Origin: Bacillota bacterium
GTDB taxonomy: Bacteria > Bacillota > Clostridia > Christensenellales > Aristaeellaceae
NCBI GenBank assembly: GCA_023391725.1
Contig: JAEWAH010000295.1
Span: 1-8,277 of the forward strand
Direction: 5' to 3'
Length of the DNA stretch: 8,277 nucleotides
Of the stretch, positions 1 to 5,015 are shown in pieces. Numbering within the stretch: the first letter of the stretch is position 1; each line of letters begins with the position of its first letter. The translations under genes were made by a program, and so were the position numbers. A model generated the notes under the pieces. That model had not been told where the DNA came from and did not search any database. It saw nothing but the letters and a program-made list of their open reading frames with translations.

Positions 1-1030
1 GCCCAAACACGATGGTGATCTCGTTCATGTGCATCTTGGTGTTCACGTCCTGCATGGCCTTGATGGGACAGGGCGAGCCGGCCATAATCCCGGTGCGCAG
101 GTTCGAGAAATCAAACTTGTTAAAGTCGGGGTGCTCCAGCATGCCGATGAACATGGTGGGCACGCCGTGCACAGCGGTGCATTTTTCGGCGACGAGCATT
201 TCCATTTCCTTCAGCGGATGGTAGCGCTCCATGAGCACCATGGTGGTGCCGTGGGTGAGGCAGCTCATCACGCCCAGAACGCAGCCAAAGCAATGGAACA
301 GCGGGACCACGATCAAAAGCCGGTCATTGGAGGTGAACTTCATCCTGTCGCCCATGAACTGGCCGTTGTTGGTGATGTTGTGGTGGGTGAGCATCACGCC
401 CTTGGGGAAGCCCGTTGTGCCGGAGGTGTACTGCATATTGATGACTTCGTGCGTATCGGCGGAGGCGATCAATTCTTCCACTTGTGATTCCGGCACCTGT
501 TCGGCCAGTTCATAAAATTCCTTGAACAGCCTCGCGCCTTTGGGCTTGTCGGGATACTCCCCAATCAAAACCACGGACTTCAGGTACGGAAGATTGATAT
601 CGCCCACGTCTTCGGGGTCGCAGGTCATAAGGGAGGGCATTAGCGCGGTGATATGGCCTAAATAAAAATTATCCCTGTTTTCCGGCATCATGATGAGCAT
701 TTTGCTGTCGCTCTGGCGCAGCAGATACTCCACTTCAAACTGCTTGTAGTTGGTGTTCACCGTCACCAGGATCGCACCGATCTTGGCTGTGGAAAACATG
801 GTGAGCATCCACTCGGGCAGGTTCGTGGCCCAGATGGCTACATGATCACCCTTTTTGATGCCTGCGGCCAAAAGACCCCTGGCCATAAGCGTTGTCAGGC
901 GGTCAAACTCCTTCCAGCTCCAGCGTACATTGTACTCCGGCGCCACGATGCACTCGTTTTCGGGGATCTCCTGCACGTTCCGGCGCAATAGCCCCGGCAG
1001 GGTATAATCGCTCAAAGTAGTAATAGCCAT
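1..1030 (-). CDS. AMP-forming acyl-CoA synthetase (partial, C-terminus beyond window edge)
   Basis: Translating the minus strand from the ATG at 1030 gives 343 uninterrupted residues running off the left edge. The P-loop-like motif of the ANL superfamily is clear at about residues 199-213 (YTSGTTGFPKGVMLTHHN), followed by the LFHCFG segment usual in acyl-CoA ligases. The protein stops at ITIVFG, just before the expected Y/F-G-x-T-E motif, so roughly the last 200 residues (rest of the adenylation core and the mobile C-terminal domain) are missing. The family activates a carboxylic acid with ATP to an acyl-adenylate and then forms the CoA thioester in the cytoplasm. The start is supported by AAGGAGG 8 bases upstream. 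The gene is read from a T-box leader, which suggests control by an amino acid. Sequence alone does not fix the substrate: short, branched, medium or long-chain acids all remain possible. The family call is secure. Confidence 0.93.
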   Translation of the reverse strand, partial: MAITTLSDYTLPGLLRRNVQEIPENECIVAPEYNVRWSWKEFDRLTTLMARGLLAAGIKKGDHVAIWATNLPEWMLTMFSTAKIGAILVTVNTNYKQFEVEYLLRQSDSKMLIMMPENRDNFYLGHITALMPSLMTCDPEDVGDINLPYLKSVVLIGEYPDKPKGARLFKEFYELAEQVPESQVEELIASADTHEVINMQYTSGTTGFPKGVMLTHHNITNNGQFMGDRMKFTSNDRLLIVVPLFHCFGCVLGVMSCLTHGTTMVLMERYHPLKEMEMLVAEKCTAVHGVPTMFIGMLEHPDFNKFDFSNLRTGIMAGSPCPIKAMQDVNTKMHMNEITIVFG

Positions 1031-1058
1031 GGGAACCGCCTCCTTGCCGTCTGTCTAT

Positions 1059-1095
1059 AAAAAAACTCCGTCCCTGATCAAAATCAGAGACGGAG
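1059..1095 (-). terminator. T-box intrinsic terminator
   Basis: On the minus strand a 12-base-pair stem (CTCCGTCTCTGA pairing with TCAGGGACGGAG, one G-U pair) with a six-base loop is followed by seven Ts. It lies between the T-box sequence and the ribosome binding site. Its 5' arm overlaps the region that would form the antiterminator 3' arm, as expected for a transcription-attenuating T-box. Confidence 0.92.
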
Positions 1096-1311
1096 GCTAT
1101 ACGCATCCGCGGTACCACTCTGCTTGGGACAAATGCCCCCGCTTGTGCCTGGCTGTTACGGGCCGATGCCGTCCGCTGCTACCAGCGGGTCTCCCCGCGT
1201 TCACGCGGCCGCTCGTGGGTGAGTTTCATCCTGCGGCGCTGCTGCCTTGCACCAACCGGCAGTTCTCTTTAAGCCCTTAGGATTACTGTTCCCAGTCATG
1301 GCGTTTGATTT
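1059..1311 (-). promoter_or_regulatory. T-box leader, leucine type (CUC specifier), upstream of acyl-CoA synthetase
   Basis: On the minus strand the T-box sequence AGAGTGGTACCGCG lies at 1121-1108. Upstream is a recognisable Stem I: an AGTA bulge strand at 1287-1284, the distal GGTTGGTGCAA loop closed by CTGCC/GGCAG (around 1265-1242), and a specifier-loop strand GAAACTCACCC (1227-1217). GGG/CCC closes the loop below and ATCC/GGAT above. Paired GA dinucleotides just under GGG/CCC fit the kink-turn GA motif. By the usual geometry (triplet, one purine, then helix) the specifier is CTC at 1223-1221, i.e. leucine. The tRNA acceptor-pairing bulge is UGGU, which fits a discriminator A as in tRNA-Leu. 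The mechanism known for the family is that uncharged tRNA stabilises the antiterminator and lets transcription pass. An ACT (Thr) reading is one base-frame away but lacks the following purine. Confidence 0.9.
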
Positions 1312-1317
1312 TAGCAA

Positions 1318-1346
1318 ATTGTAGCCGAGCCGCGGGGATTTGTCAA
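1318..1346 (-). promoter_or_regulatory. Sigma-A promoter of the T-box/acyl-CoA synthetase unit
   Basis: On the minus strand TTGACA (1346-1341) and TACAAT (1323-1318) are separated by exactly 17 bases. Transcription would start near 1311, just before Stem I of the T-box. A TAAAAT a few bases downstream is a worse candidate because its spacer would be 27 bases. Confidence 0.85.
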
Positions 1347-1427
1347 GCATGAGTTTTGTAAGGGATGGCGGGGGAGCGGATGGAGGGCATTGGCGGGGAG
1401 GGGGCCTTTGATCTGGTTCCGGTTTTG

Positions 1428-1450
1428 CGGACAACTGCAAAATGTGGATA
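1428..1450 (+). repeat. IS terminal inverted repeat, orfB-side end
   Basis: Reads CGGACAACTGCAAAATGTGG inward on the plus strand and pairs with the repeat at 2637-2659. The core CGGACAACT is identical in both ends. The orfB stop codon lies at 1452-1454, immediately inside. Confidence 0.85.
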
Positions 1451-1451
1451 G

Positions 1452-2324
1452 TTACGAGGCAACGGAGAAACGGTTGGAAACGGATTCGAAATCAGCGGGG
1501 GAAATATATCCTAGCGAGGCATGAATTCGGACCCTGTTGTAATGAAGCATGTATTCCTCCACAGCCCGGGCGGCCTGGGCCCTCGTGTCAAAGTGCAAGG
1601 TATCCAGGCATTCCATCTTAAGGGCCTTGAAAAAGGTCTCGGCGCAGGCATTGTCGTAAGGATTTCCGGCCCGGCTCATGCTTTGGATGCCGTCCATGGT
1701 GGCCACCGCTGTCCTGAAATCGCTTGAGGCATACTGGCAGCCACGGTCTGTGTGGAAGATCAACCCCTTGCCTGGATTACGGTTCTTGACTGCATTGCTC
1801 AGCGCCGCGATGGCCAGGTTCCGGTCGATTGTCCCGCTGACGGCCCAACCGACCACACGCCGTGAATACAGGTCCAGCACGCTGCAAAGGTACTGCCATC
1901 CTTCGTCCGTGCGGATGTAGGTAAAGTCTGAAACCCAGACACGGTTGACTGCTTCGGCTTGAAAGTTCCGGTTGAGCAGGTTGGGGAAGATCATCTGTGA
2001 GCCCGTCGAGTCGGTGGTATTCACATGCCGCCTGTAGGTGATGGGCACAAGCCCCGCACACAGCATGAGCTTCCTGACACGCTTGCGGCTGACCCGCCAG
2101 CGGCCCCTGCACAGCAGTTCCCGGATTTTCCGCGCACCGTAGACCCGTTTGCTCTCAAAGAAGATGTTCTTGATCTGGGCGGTCAGCATCCGATCTTGAA
2201 TCTCCCGCGGCGTATCCTTACGTCTTAGCCACTCGTAAAATCCCTGGCGGCGTACATCCATCAGGCGGCAAGCCGTGGTCACGCTGATCTTCCCCGCATG
2301 CTCCCCAATGATTGCGTATTTCAC
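1452..2324 (-). CDS. IS3-family transposase orfB (DDE integrase core)
   Basis: A 290-residue protein, normal for orfB. Residues about 40-95 form the helix-turn-helix region (VYGARKIREL...RVSRKRVRKLM). The rve integrase fold follows, with catalytic D133 (VWVSDFTYI), D193 (FHTDRGCQY) and E229 (NACAETFFKALK); the last two are 35 residues apart, the classic DD(35)E spacing. The C-terminal HYNRVRIHASLGYISP motif is also typical. The product, usually made as an OrfAB fusion, cuts and joins the element ends by a copy-out, paste-in mechanism with a circular intermediate. The marked start is a GTG overlapping the orfA stop by four bases (GTGA). The main functional product is probably the roughly 386-residue fusion made by -1 frameshifting within orfA, so this start may matter little. 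The gene is intact. Confidence 0.95.
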   Translation of the reverse strand: MKYAIIGEHAGKISVTTACRLMDVRRQGFYEWLRRKDTPREIQDRMLTAQIKNIFFESKRVYGARKIRELLCRGRWRVSRKRVRKLMLCAGLVPITYRRHVNTTDSTGSQMIFPNLLNRNFQAEAVNRVWVSDFTYIRTDEGWQYLCSVLDLYSRRVVGWAVSGTIDRNLAIAALSNAVKNRNPGKGLIFHTDRGCQYASSDFRTAVATMDGIQSMSRAGNPYDNACAETFFKALKMECLDTLHFDTRAQAARAVEEYMLHYNRVRIHASLGYISPADFESVSNRFSVAS

Positions 2325-2611
2325 TGCGGGTTCTTTGCAAAATACGCTGCGGCTTTTTTTAGGAACTCTACCTCGTTCTCCAGTTCCTTAACCCGCCGCC
2401 TCAACCGCTCTGTCTCAACGTTGCTGTCCACGCTGACTACCTTGATGAAGGCCCCTTCCGGATTGATCTCGTACTGCCGCTTCCACTTCCAGATGGTATT
2501 CTCGTGGATGCCGTACTCGTTGGCCACGCTGAGTACCGTCCGGCCGCCTTCCGTGACCATCCTTACTGCTGTCAGTTTCTCTTCTTCTGTAAACTTGCTT
2601 TGTCTTCCCAT
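2321..2611 (-). CDS. IS3-family transposase orfA (HTH and leucine zipper)
   Basis: A 96-residue protein beginning MGRQSKFTEEEKL. The start at 2611 is preceded by AAAGGAG at about nine bases. An in-frame extension upstream to 2836 crosses the inverted repeat and leaves the element, so it is not real. Residues about 10-48 form a transposase-8 type helix-turn-helix (VLSVANEYGIHENTIWKWKRQY) that binds the terminal repeats. Residues about 66-90 form a leucine-zipper-like coiled coil (ERLRRRVKELENEVEFLKKAA) for multimerisation. The last quarter carries the slippery A7 tract. It overlaps orfB by four bases in the -1 frame, the usual IS3 organisation. Confidence 0.93.
   Translation of the reverse strand: MGRQSKFTEEEKLTAVRMVTEGGRTVLSVANEYGIHENTIWKWKRQYEINPEGAFIKVVSVDSNVETERLRRRVKELENEVEFLKKAAAYFAKNPQ
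2354..2360 (-). other. Programmed -1 frameshift site (A7) in the IS
   Basis: On the minus strand orfA reads CTA AAA AAA GCC, giving an A AAA AAA heptamer in the correct phase. After a -1 slip the frame reads S-R-S-V-F-C-K-E-P-A and enters orfB without a stop, predicting a fusion of about 386 residues. This matches the known expression strategy of IS3-family elements. Confidence 0.8.
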
Positions 2612-2636
2612 GGTGTACAACTCCTTTGTGTGTATT

Positions 2637-2659
2637 CTACCACACTTTTGAGTTGTCCG
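2637..2659 (-). repeat. IS terminal inverted repeat, orfA-side end
   Basis: Reads CGGACAACTCAAAAGTGTGG inward on the minus strand, matching the opposite end at 17 of 20 positions. It lies about 25 bases upstream of the orfA start. Confidence 0.85.
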
Positions 2660-2697
2660 ATGATTCGGGGCCAGGTCAGGCGACAGGAACGAAGGAC

Positions 2698-2747
2698 GCA
2701 GGAGGGAGTAGGGGGGATTTCGATTTCCCCCCTTAACTCCCCCCTGC
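2698..2747. repeat. Long imperfect inverted repeat
   Basis: GCAGGAGGGAGT (2698-2709) pairs with ACTCCCCCCTGC (2736-2747) with one mismatch. Inside it GGGGGG pairs with CCCCCC around an ATTTCGATTT loop. There is no T-tract on either strand, so it is not a standard terminator. It may still stabilise RNA ends. Confidence 0.7.
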
Positions 2748-2834
2748 ACTCCCCATATCCCCTTAAAGCGACCAAGGCCTGTGGGCCCTGGACCCAAGGA
2801 GGAACGGTGCGTACCCGGCGGGCAAGGCCTTCCC

Positions 2835-2878
2835 AATTCCCCTCTAGGGAGGGGTGGCGCCGCAGCGCCGGGGTGGTT
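2835..2878 (+). repeat. Palindromic module A, copy 1
   Basis: A 44-base unit starting AATTCCCCTC, then GAGGGGTGGCG, and ending CGGGGTGGTT. It contains a CCCTC/GAGGG hairpin and a GGCGC-CGCA-GCGCC hairpin. It aligns over its full length with 6109-6152 with few differences, and with an inverted copy at 6272-6315. Confidence 0.8.
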
Positions 2879-2910
2879 GTCCGTGAGGCGCTCTGGCCCG
2901 GCACGCCGCC

Positions 2911-2937
2911 GTAGGGGGCGATGCCCACATCGCCCCT
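2911..2937. repeat. Palindromic module B, complete copy
   Basis: GTAGGGGGCGATG-ccca-CATCGCCCC forms a nine-base-pair hairpin (GGGGCGATG/CATCGCCCC). A half copy, GTAGGGGGCGATGCCCC, lies at 6091-6107, fused directly to module A. Confidence 0.7.
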
Positions 2938-3021
2938 ATGATGGAGCCGCACCGCTTAATCACCGTTTACCCACGGGGATGTGGCGCCCCAAGGATGATG
3001 GATGAGAGCGACACTCGCTCT

Positions 3022-3693
3022 TCACTCATGCTCCACCCACATGGTCACGGGGGAGCTATCGATGCCCTCAATGAACAGGGGGATGGCGGCGGCGGCGGTA
3101 AGGTTCGTGGGCAGGCCCGCCATGCGCACGTCCTCGATGATCAGAATGCCAGGCCGCGCATGATATGCGCCAAGCATCGTCCGGTGGGAAATGGCCCCAT
3201 CCTCCGAGTTGCGGTAGGAGGCCAGAGAGATCATATCCAGCGCCAGAGCCTTCAAACCCGGGAAGTTGTCCATTAAATACTTGGCTGCGTCACTCCCAAA
3301 TCCCGGCCCGTCCTCGGCGTAGGCCTTGGGGTCGGAAAAGCGGGTAGGGCCGTACCCGGTGCGGATCATCAATAGGTCGCAGCCCGCGATTTTGTCATGA
3401 TAGGGTTTCAAATCCTGCGCCGTGATCATCTCACAGCTTTTTTTCGGAATGTCCAAAATCTGCGGGCGCGCGTAAAAGAAGCTGTCGAAAGGCAGCTCGG
3501 CTATCTTTTTGCCCTTGTTGTGAAAGTGCCATGGGGCGTCCATATGCGTACCCCGGTGGTTGTGCAGCTCGATGTTAAATGTGTTGGCCACGTCGCCCCG
3601 GTCGATGGACTCGGCAACGCGCAATGTAAGCGGCGGATTCCCCGGCCATACCGGGTCGTTCGGCTTCATCAGGTAAGAAACGAGCGTTCTCAT
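3022..3693 (-). CDS. Cyclase-family (kynurenine formamidase-like) metal-dependent hydrolase
   Basis: A 223-residue protein, normal for this family. The signature HRGTHMDAPWH (residues 46-56) supplies the expected metal ligands H46, H50 and D52. A later conserved stretch, SHRTMLGAYHARPGILIIEDV (170-189 region), carries H170, H178 and E187, the usual site of the remaining His/Glu ligands and catalytic His. Members hydrolyse amide or cyclic substrates, including N-formylkynurenine, isatin and other ring compounds, in the cytoplasm. I see nothing nearby from tryptophan degradation, so kynB is not assigned. The start at 3693 has AAGGAGG five to six bases upstream; a longer frame to 3825 runs through a terminator and lacks a ribosome site. 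The gene appears monocistronic. Confidence 0.88.
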   Translation of the reverse strand: MRTLVSYLMKPNDPVWPGNPPLTLRVAESIDRGDVANTFNIELHNHRGTHMDAPWHFHNKGKKIAELPFDSFFYARPQILDIPKKSCEMITAQDLKPYHDKIAGCDLLMIRTGYGPTRFSDPKAYAEDGPGFGSDAAKYLMDNFPGLKALALDMISLASYRNSEDGAISHRTMLGAYHARPGILIIEDVRMAGLPTNLTAAAAIPLFIEGIDSSPVTMWVEHE

Positions 3694-3745
3694 ATTGTCC
3701 TCCTTGTTGAACGGATTCAGAGATTCCTTAAACATTGACGGAACC

Positions 3746-3751
3746 AGTATA
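3746..3751 (-). promoter_or_regulatory. Possible -10 element for the cyclase gene
   Basis: On the minus strand TATACT lies about 52 bases before the start codon, downstream of the terminators of the preceding unit. The -35 at a 17-base spacer would be TTCCCC, only half matching the consensus, so the promoter is tentative. Confidence 0.35.
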
Positions 3752-3781
3752 CCCCAGGACGGCCTCCGGGGGAAGACGGAA

Positions 3782-3811
3782 GAAAAATAAACCGCCCCTG
3801 CGACAGGGCGG
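3782..3811 (-). terminator. Second intrinsic terminator of the 3849-4815 operon
   Basis: Minus strand: CCGCCCTG-TCG-CAGGGGCGG (one bulged base) followed by TTTATTTTTC. It stands about 20 bases beyond the first hairpin and before the cyclase promoter region. It probably backs up the first terminator and insulates the cyclase gene. Confidence 0.75.
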
Positions 3812-3828
3812 CATGGCAGCGGCATTTT

Positions 3829-3850
3829 AAAAGCAGCCGGAAAGCCGGCT
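3829..3850 (-). terminator. First intrinsic terminator, overlapping the stop codon
   Basis: Minus strand: AGCCGG-CTTT-CCGGCT followed by GCTTTT. The stem starts inside the TAG stop of the upstream gene. The T-tract is short, which may explain a second terminator just downstream. Confidence 0.65.
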
Positions 3851-4382
3851 ACTGGCTGGTCTTGTTCACGATGAAATTTACTTTGCTGGCAAGGCTTTCG
3901 TTGGCGGTAACGCTGGTGATCTCGTATTTGACCGCCCGTTGGTTGTTTAAGTATACATAGTCCTGCCTGCTGCGGAATGAATCGATGTATCCCATGATGT
4001 GCAGCCTGGCCTGAAGATCATCATCGCCGTCATAGATGCTGCTCAACAGCCCCTCCAAATTGACCCTCAGCTCTTCCAGAAATGCTCCGTTCGTCTGGAC
4101 GGCCCTTAAGGCAAATATTTTGACCGTGATCTCATTGATCCCCGCATCCACGGTGACTTTGAACCTGGGATACTGCCCGCTCAGGGCCGCCGCGCACGCC
4201 TTTATATTGGCTATCAGCCCGGATTCGCTAAAGACGGGTGCGTTTAATTGCTTGCGGGAAATATTGATCTCGCCGGACAGCGTGACATAGCTGAAGTTTT
4301 TGAGCTTCAGCCTTAATTCATCCTTTATCTCCCCTATTGGGCGCAAGAACCTCCACCCCCCGTCAAAAGCGCAGGCGGTCAT
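3849..4382 (-). CDS. Uncharacterised soluble protein, second gene of operon
   Basis: I do not recognise this 177-residue protein. It has no signal peptide or membrane segment and looks like a mixed alpha/beta cytoplasmic protein. Alternating beta-like stretches (FSYVTLSGEINIS, FKVTVDAGINEITVKIFAL, RAVKYEITSVTA, SKVNFIVN) surround two helical parts (residues about 54-68 and 98-116), with an acidic YDGDDD turn at about 117-122. The start at 4382 lies seven bases after the stop of the zinc-ribbon gene and has no good ribosome site of its own (only ACGGCGG touching the ATG). Translational coupling is therefore likely. A later start is possible. The tight spacing, shared promoter and terminators suggest that the two proteins work together; the function is unknown. 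Confidence 0.7.
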   Translation of the reverse strand: MTACAFDGGWRFLRPIGEIKDELRLKLKNFSYVTLSGEINISRKQLNAPVFSESGLIANIKACAAALSGQYPRFKVTVDAGINEITVKIFALRAVQTNGAFLEELRVNLEGLLSSIYDGDDDLQARLHIMGYIDSFRSRQDYVYLNNQRAVKYEITSVTANESLASKVNFIVNKTSQ

Positions 4383-4389
4383 CCGCCGT

Positions 4390-4815
4390 TTATTGATTCA
4401 CTGGAAGCTCGCTCCTGCAGTGCTTGCAGAGGATGGCGTCGGCGCGGACCGTTTCCTTGCAGTAAGGGCATTGCTTCGTTCCCGCTTCCAGGGCGCCCTG
4501 GCGGCCATCCTGGCCGGAGGCAACGGCCCCCATGACATGGCTTTGAAGCTGGCCAACATCTTTTTCAACCTTGCCCAGCCTGTACTCGTACATCCGCTCG
4601 TTGCTGGACACTCTTTCCCTTAGGTGCTGCTGCTCCATTTCCATTTGTCTGACATCCGCTTCCATGTTCAGGTCCTTCAAGCAGGCGACGATGATCCCAC
4701 CCAGCAGCGGGCTTAAGAACAGCGCGAAAAAGAACCAGCCTATGCCGCTCCTGCCCTTTTTGGATGCAAAAGCGCCCACCGCAATGCACACGCCAAACCA
4801 GATCACATAGCCCAT
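4390..4815 (-). CDS. Membrane protein with two helices, coiled coil and C-terminal zinc ribbon
   Basis: A 141-residue protein of unknown function. Residues 2-16 (GYVIWFGVCIAVGAF) and about 25-46 (GIGWFFFALFLSPLLGGIIVACL) are hydrophobic helices split by a short basic KKGR loop. Residues about 50-95 are charged and helical (EMEQQHLRERVSSNERMYEYRLGKVEKDVGQL), likely a coiled coil. The C-terminus has CPYC (116-119) and CKHC (130-133), a compact double-CxxC zinc ribbon of the kind often appended to small bacterial membrane proteins. The start at 4815 is chosen because GGAGG lies five bases upstream and a consensus promoter ends at 4868; the longer frame to 4896 would begin inside that promoter. 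It is the first gene of an operon with the unknown gene at 3849-4382. Confidence 0.8.
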   Translation of the reverse strand: MGYVIWFGVCIAVGAFASKKGRSGIGWFFFALFLSPLLGGIIVACLKDLNMEADVRQMEMEQQHLRERVSSNERMYEYRLGKVEKDVGQLQSHVMGAVASGQDGRQGALEAGTKQCPYCKETVRADAILCKHCRSELPVNQ

Positions 4816-4867
4816 ATGGCCCTCCAAAATTGCACAAAAAGAATAAATATCTCCTATATCTCCCCAT

Positions 4868-4896
4868 ATTATATTCTTCCAAATAATGCATGTCAA
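4868..4896 (-). promoter_or_regulatory. Perfect consensus sigma-A promoter for the zinc-ribbon operon
   Basis: Minus strand: TTGACA (4896-4891), 17 bases, TATAAT (4873-4868). Every consensus base is present. The predicted start of transcription is near 4861, giving a leader of about 46 bases ending in GGAGG. It implies strong, possibly constitutive transcription. Confidence 0.9.
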
Positions 4897-4952
4897 TAAA
4901 AGGCAGCGTAAACCCCCTTAATGCACACTTGAAAGCAGAAACCACCGCTCCA

Positions 4953-4981
4953 TGGACAACCCCTTTCCCCTTTGGTACAAT
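4953..4981 (+). promoter_or_regulatory. Promoter of the nucleotidyltransferase gene
   Basis: Plus strand: TGGACA (4953-4958), 17 bases, TACAAT (4976-4981). Transcription would start near 4988, about 28 bases before the ATG at 5016. The promoter is divergent from the zinc-ribbon promoter; the two -35 boxes are about 56 bases apart. Confidence 0.7.
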
Positions 4982-5015
4982 GGGAGAAAACGTAAGCGAA
5001 GGACGGGAGGGGCCT

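Larger units (their letters stand above)
1428..2659 (-). mobile_element. IS3-family insertion sequence, apparently intact
   Basis: About 1.23 kb bounded by imperfect inverted repeats: CGGACAACTGCAAAATGTGG reading inward from 1428, and CGGACAACTCAAAAGTGTGG reading inward (minus strand) from 2659. They match at 17 of 20 positions. Inside are orfA and orfB in the overlapping arrangement typical of IS3, with a slippery A7 site for frameshifting and a complete DDE triad. Neither frame is broken, so the element could be active. I see no direct target duplication at the proposed ends, so the exact outer base is uncertain, or the copy has recombined. The subgroup within IS3 was not resolved by eye. 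Confidence 0.9.
2660..3021. repeat. Gene-free mosaic of GC-rich palindromic repeats
   Basis: No ORF here resembles a protein. The stretch holds three palindromic units: a long imperfect hairpin (2698-2747), an AATTCCCCTC...GGGGTGGTT module (2835-2878) and a GGGGCGATG/CATCGCCCC hairpin (2911-2937). Versions of the last two recur at 6079-6360, and both loci carry the 12-mer GGAACGGTGCGT ahead of the modules (2801-2812 and 6079-6090). A small hairpin AGAGCGA/TCGCTCT (about 3005-3021) sits just after the stop codon of the cyclase gene but has no T-tract. Confidence 0.75.

Noticed and set aside
29..487. Plus-strand open frame of 152 codons (His/Val rich)
   Set aside because: It is antisense to the acyl-CoA synthetase, whose minus-strand translation carries clear family motifs.
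2321..2836. Longer orfA starting at 2836
   Set aside because: The extension crosses the terminal inverted repeat and encodes low-complexity sequence; the ATG at 2611 has a good ribosome site.
3694..3825. N-terminal extension of the cyclase to 3825
   Set aside because: It lies over terminator and promoter sequence; the ATG at 3693 has AAGGAGG at proper distance and gives the usual family length.
4890..5015. N-terminal extension of the nucleotidyltransferase (starts at 4890 or 4980)
   Set aside because: The extension includes the gene's own promoter and has no ribosome site.
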